In this document: in pieces, positions 6,110 through 7,828 of the stretch
Position numbering within the stretch: position 1 is the first letter of the stretch
How the letters are laid out: every line of letters begins with the position of its first letter
NCBI GenBank assembly: GCA_002479815.1
Contig: DLPA01000154.1
Span: 818-8,645, forward strand
Source: a bacterium UBA7470
GTDB taxonomy: Bacteria; Pseudomonadota; Gammaproteobacteria; Burkholderiales; Burkholderiaceae_C
Length of the DNA: 7,828 nt
Reading direction: 5' to 3'
The notes under the pieces: generated by a model
Databases searched by the model: none
Seen by the model: only the letters and a program-made list of their open reading frames with translations
What the model was told of the DNA's origin: nothing
Position numbers and translations under genes: made by a program

Positions 6110-7816
6110 TCACACTTGCCAAAACGCCCAGCCCCAAGGCTGGAAGACGAGGGTTTGCGTGTCTTGCGTCACCCCGACTGGGGCCATGTCGGCACAGGGC
6201 GACAGGGCCGACAGGTCGGCAGGCAGCGCAAACTGCGCCACTTGGTCGCTGAAGTTGTAGGTACACAGCAGGCGCTGCCCCTCGTGCTCGCGCACCCATG
6301 CCAAGACCTGAGGGTGAACAGGCCACAAGTCCAAACGGCCCTGCATCAACGGCGCTTGGGTTTTGCGCCAATGCAGCAAGCGCGTGTAGTGCGCCAGCAT
6401 GGCGGCATCGTGCTGTTGCTGATCGACGGCCTGCGCCAGATGCGGCTGCGCCACCGGCAGCCATGTCGTCGCGGCTTGCGAAAAACCGGCGTGCAAGGCG
6501 TTGGCTTGCCACGGCATGGGCGTGCGGCATCCATCGCGGCCCTTGTATTGCGGCCAGAGCGTGATGCCGTAGGGGTCTTGCAGGTCTTCAAACGCCAGCT
6601 CGGCCTCGGGCAAACCCAGTTCTTCGCCTTGATACAGGCAGATCGTGCCGCGCAAGCCGATTTGGAAGGCCAAGGCCAAGCGCAGCAGCCGCTCGTCAGG
6701 CTGTGGGCCGCCCCAACGGGTCGCTACGCGGGTGACATCGTGGTTGGACAAGGCCCAGCACGGCCAGCCGCCTTCAGCGCCGTTGCCCACCACGGCATTG
6801 AAGCGGGCCAGTACGCCATGCAAAAACGGGGCGCTGTGGTGTTCGGCCAGCAAATCAAAGCAATACGCCATGTGCAGCTTGTTGCCGCCTGCGGTGTATT
6901 CCGCGACGCGGGCCAGCCCGTCGTCGTCGCCAATTTCGCCCACCATCGTCGTGTCGGGGTACTCGTCCAACAAGGCGCGTAGGCGGCGCAAAAAGTCTAG
7001 GTTTTCGGGGCGGCTTTTGTCGTACACATGCCACTGCCACGCATAGGGGTTGAAGGGGTTGACGGCAGGGTCGGGGTTTTGAGGGTCGGGCGCTCCGCGT
7101 GCGGGGTTGGATCGCAACTCGGCATCGTGAAAATAGAAGTTGGCGGTGTCCAAACGGTAGCCATCCACGCCCAGTTCCAGCCAAAACCGCACCGTTTCCA
7201 GCAAGGCGGTTTGCACCTCGGGGTGGTGGAAGTTCAAATCGGGTTGGCTGGTCAAAAAATTGTGCAGGTAATACTGACAGCGGCGGGTGTCCCACTGCCA
7301 TGCGCTGCCGCCAAAAATCGACAGCCAATTGTTGGGCGGGTTGCCATCGTCCTTCGCGTCGGCCCACACATACCAATCGGCCTTGGGGTTGTGTCGGTCG
7401 GCGCGACTTTCGACGAACCACGGGTGTTGGTCTGAGGTGTGTGACAGCACTTGGTCGATCATGACCTTCAGCCCCAAGTCGTGGGCACGGGCGAGCAGGG
7501 TTTTGAAATCGTCCAGCGTGCCAAACATGGGATCGACATCGCAATAGTCGCTCACATCGTAGCCAAAGTCTTTCATGGGACTTTTGAAAAACGGCGACAA
7601 CCAAATGCCGTCTGCGCCCAGTGCGGCGATGTAGGGCAAGCGTTGGGTGATGCCTTGCAAATCGCCGATGCCATCGGCATTGCTGTCTTGGTAAGAACGG
7701 GGGTAGATTTGGTAAATCACGCCCCCACGCCACCAGCCATTGTTGGGCGCTTTGGGAGCGTTGGAGGAAGAAGGTGTGGAAGAAGTCATAGAAGCTATAG
7801 AAGCCATAGAGGTCAT
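6110..7816 (-). CDS. aglA: Alpha-glucosidase, glycoside hydrolase family 13 (aglA-like)
   Basis: A 568-residue cytoplasmic GH13 enzyme expected to release glucose from short alpha-glucosides such as maltose, sucrose or related disaccharides. The (beta/alpha)8 barrel begins at WWRGGVIYQIYPRSYQDSN (28-46), with Ca-site-like DSNADGIGDL. Conserved regions: GADGIWLSPFFKSP, region I DQVLSHTSDQH (His126), region II GVDGYRLDTANFYFHD with nucleophile Asp223, region III MVGEIGDDDG with acid/base Glu294, and region IV LSNHDVTR with transition-state stabiliser Asp360. Q396-G-E-E-L and GRDGCRTPMPW (427-437) are typical of oligo-1,6-glucosidase/alpha-glucosidase subfamilies; DQVLSHTS and DTANFYFHD recall GH13_23 enzymes such as the Halomonas alpha-glucosidase. 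No signal peptide is seen. Residues 1-26 are a Ser/Thr-rich extension made partly of a tandem repeat; in-frame ATGs occur at 7816, 7807 and 7789, none with a good Shine-Dalgarno, so the start is uncertain. Exact substrate cannot be read from sequence. Confidence 0.95.
   Translation of the reverse strand: MTSMASIASMTSSTPSSSNAPKAPNNGWWRGGVIYQIYPRSYQDSNADGIGDLQGITQRLPYIAALGADGIWLSPFFKSPMKDFGYDVSDYCDVDPMFGTLDDFKTLLARAHDLGLKVMIDQVLSHTSDQHPWFVESRADRHNPKADWYVWADAKDDGNPPNNWLSIFGGSAWQWDTRRCQYYLHNFLTSQPDLNFHHPEVQTALLETVRFWLELGVDGYRLDTANFYFHDAELRSNPARGAPDPQNPDPAVNPFNPYAWQWHVYDKSRPENLDFLRRLRALLDEYPDTTMVGEIGDDDGLARVAEYTAGGNKLHMAYCFDLLAEHHSAPFLHGVLARFNAVVGNGAEGGWPCWALSNHDVTRVATRWGGPQPDERLLRLALAFQIGLRGTICLYQGEELGLPEAELAFEDLQDPYGITLWPQYKGRDGCRTPMPWQANALHAGFSQAATTWLPVAQPHLAQAVDQQQHDAAMLAHYTRLLHWRKTQAPLMQGRLDLWPVHPQVLAWVREHEGQRLLCTYNFSDQVAQFALPADLSALSPCADMAPVGVTQDTQTLVFQPWGWAFWQV
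7781..7816 (-). repeat. Four-copy 9-bp tandem repeat at the 5' end of the alpha-glucosidase gene
   Basis: On the plus strand four consecutive 9-mers read agaagtcat, agaagctat, agaagccat and agaggtcat. On the coding strand they are the first twelve codons, translating to MTS-MAS-IAS-MTS. Units differ at one to three positions. The unit length is a multiple of three, so copy-number change would lengthen or shorten the N-terminus without a frameshift, and it multiplies possible ATG starts. Confidence 0.9.
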
Positions 7817-7828
7817 GTCAAACCGATC

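Noticed and set aside
6116..6982. 288-residue rightward open frame opposite the alpha-glucosidase
   Set aside because: Shadow of the GH13 gene, Val/Gln/Arg-rich with no recognisable motif.
6855..7733. 292-residue leftward open frame inside the alpha-glucosidase
   Set aside because: Same strand but another frame; Arg/Pro-rich translation typical of an out-of-frame GC-rich gene, while the real frame has every GH13 motif.
1..7828. tRNA, rRNA, CRISPR, insertion sequence or attachment site
   Set aside because: Coding is almost continuous, no regularly spaced repeats, transposase motifs or cloverleaf-like sequence were seen on either strand by eye.

Overview
The window looks like a chromosomal segment of a GC-rich betaproteobacterium, most likely Burkholderiales and probably near Comamonadaceae. 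This is inferred from the GC-rich third codon positions, the character of the glutaminyl-tRNA synthetase (an extended, Ala/Arg-rich N-terminal part relative to E. coli) and the general look of the proteins. No rRNA, tRNA, CRISPR array or insertion sequence is visible, and coding is nearly continuous. No stretch of 300 bases lacks a gene.

Layout from left to right: (1) glnS on the minus strand, cut off at the left edge so that about the last hundred residues are missing. (2) A 128-bp divergent intergenic region carrying a good extended -10 promoter and a Shine-Dalgarno for the rightward genes. (3) Two rightward genes overlapping by ATGA: a polytopic membrane protein resembling the DUF2157 family, and a membrane acyltransferase of the acyltransferase-3 (OafA/NodX-like) family. 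(4) A leftward cluster that meets the acyltransferase tail-to-tail with only 7 bp between stop codons. In transcription order it holds a GH13 alpha-glucosidase (aglA-like), a CUT1-type sugar ABC transporter ATPase (aglK/malK-like) and glucokinase (glk). ATPase and glk overlap by TTGA, with glk starting at TTG.

The leftward cluster makes one metabolic sense. An ABC importer energised by the ATPase would bring an alpha-glucoside (maltose, sucrose or trehalose type) into the cytoplasm, the signal-peptide-less GH13 enzyme would hydrolyse it, and glucokinase would phosphorylate the glucose. The order alpha-glucosidase then ATPase matches the known rhizobial aglEFGAK arrangement, so the binding protein, two permeases and any regulator are expected just past the right edge.

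I see no clearly new biological system. The least explained part is the translationally coupled DUF2157-like/acyltransferase pair, whose acceptor substrate and purpose are unknown and whose acyltransferase has conservative substitutions at several family signature positions. Smaller points of interest are a four-copy 9-bp in-frame tandem repeat at the start of the glucosidase gene, the TTG start and N-terminal extension of glucokinase, and the missing Shine-Dalgarno before glnS.
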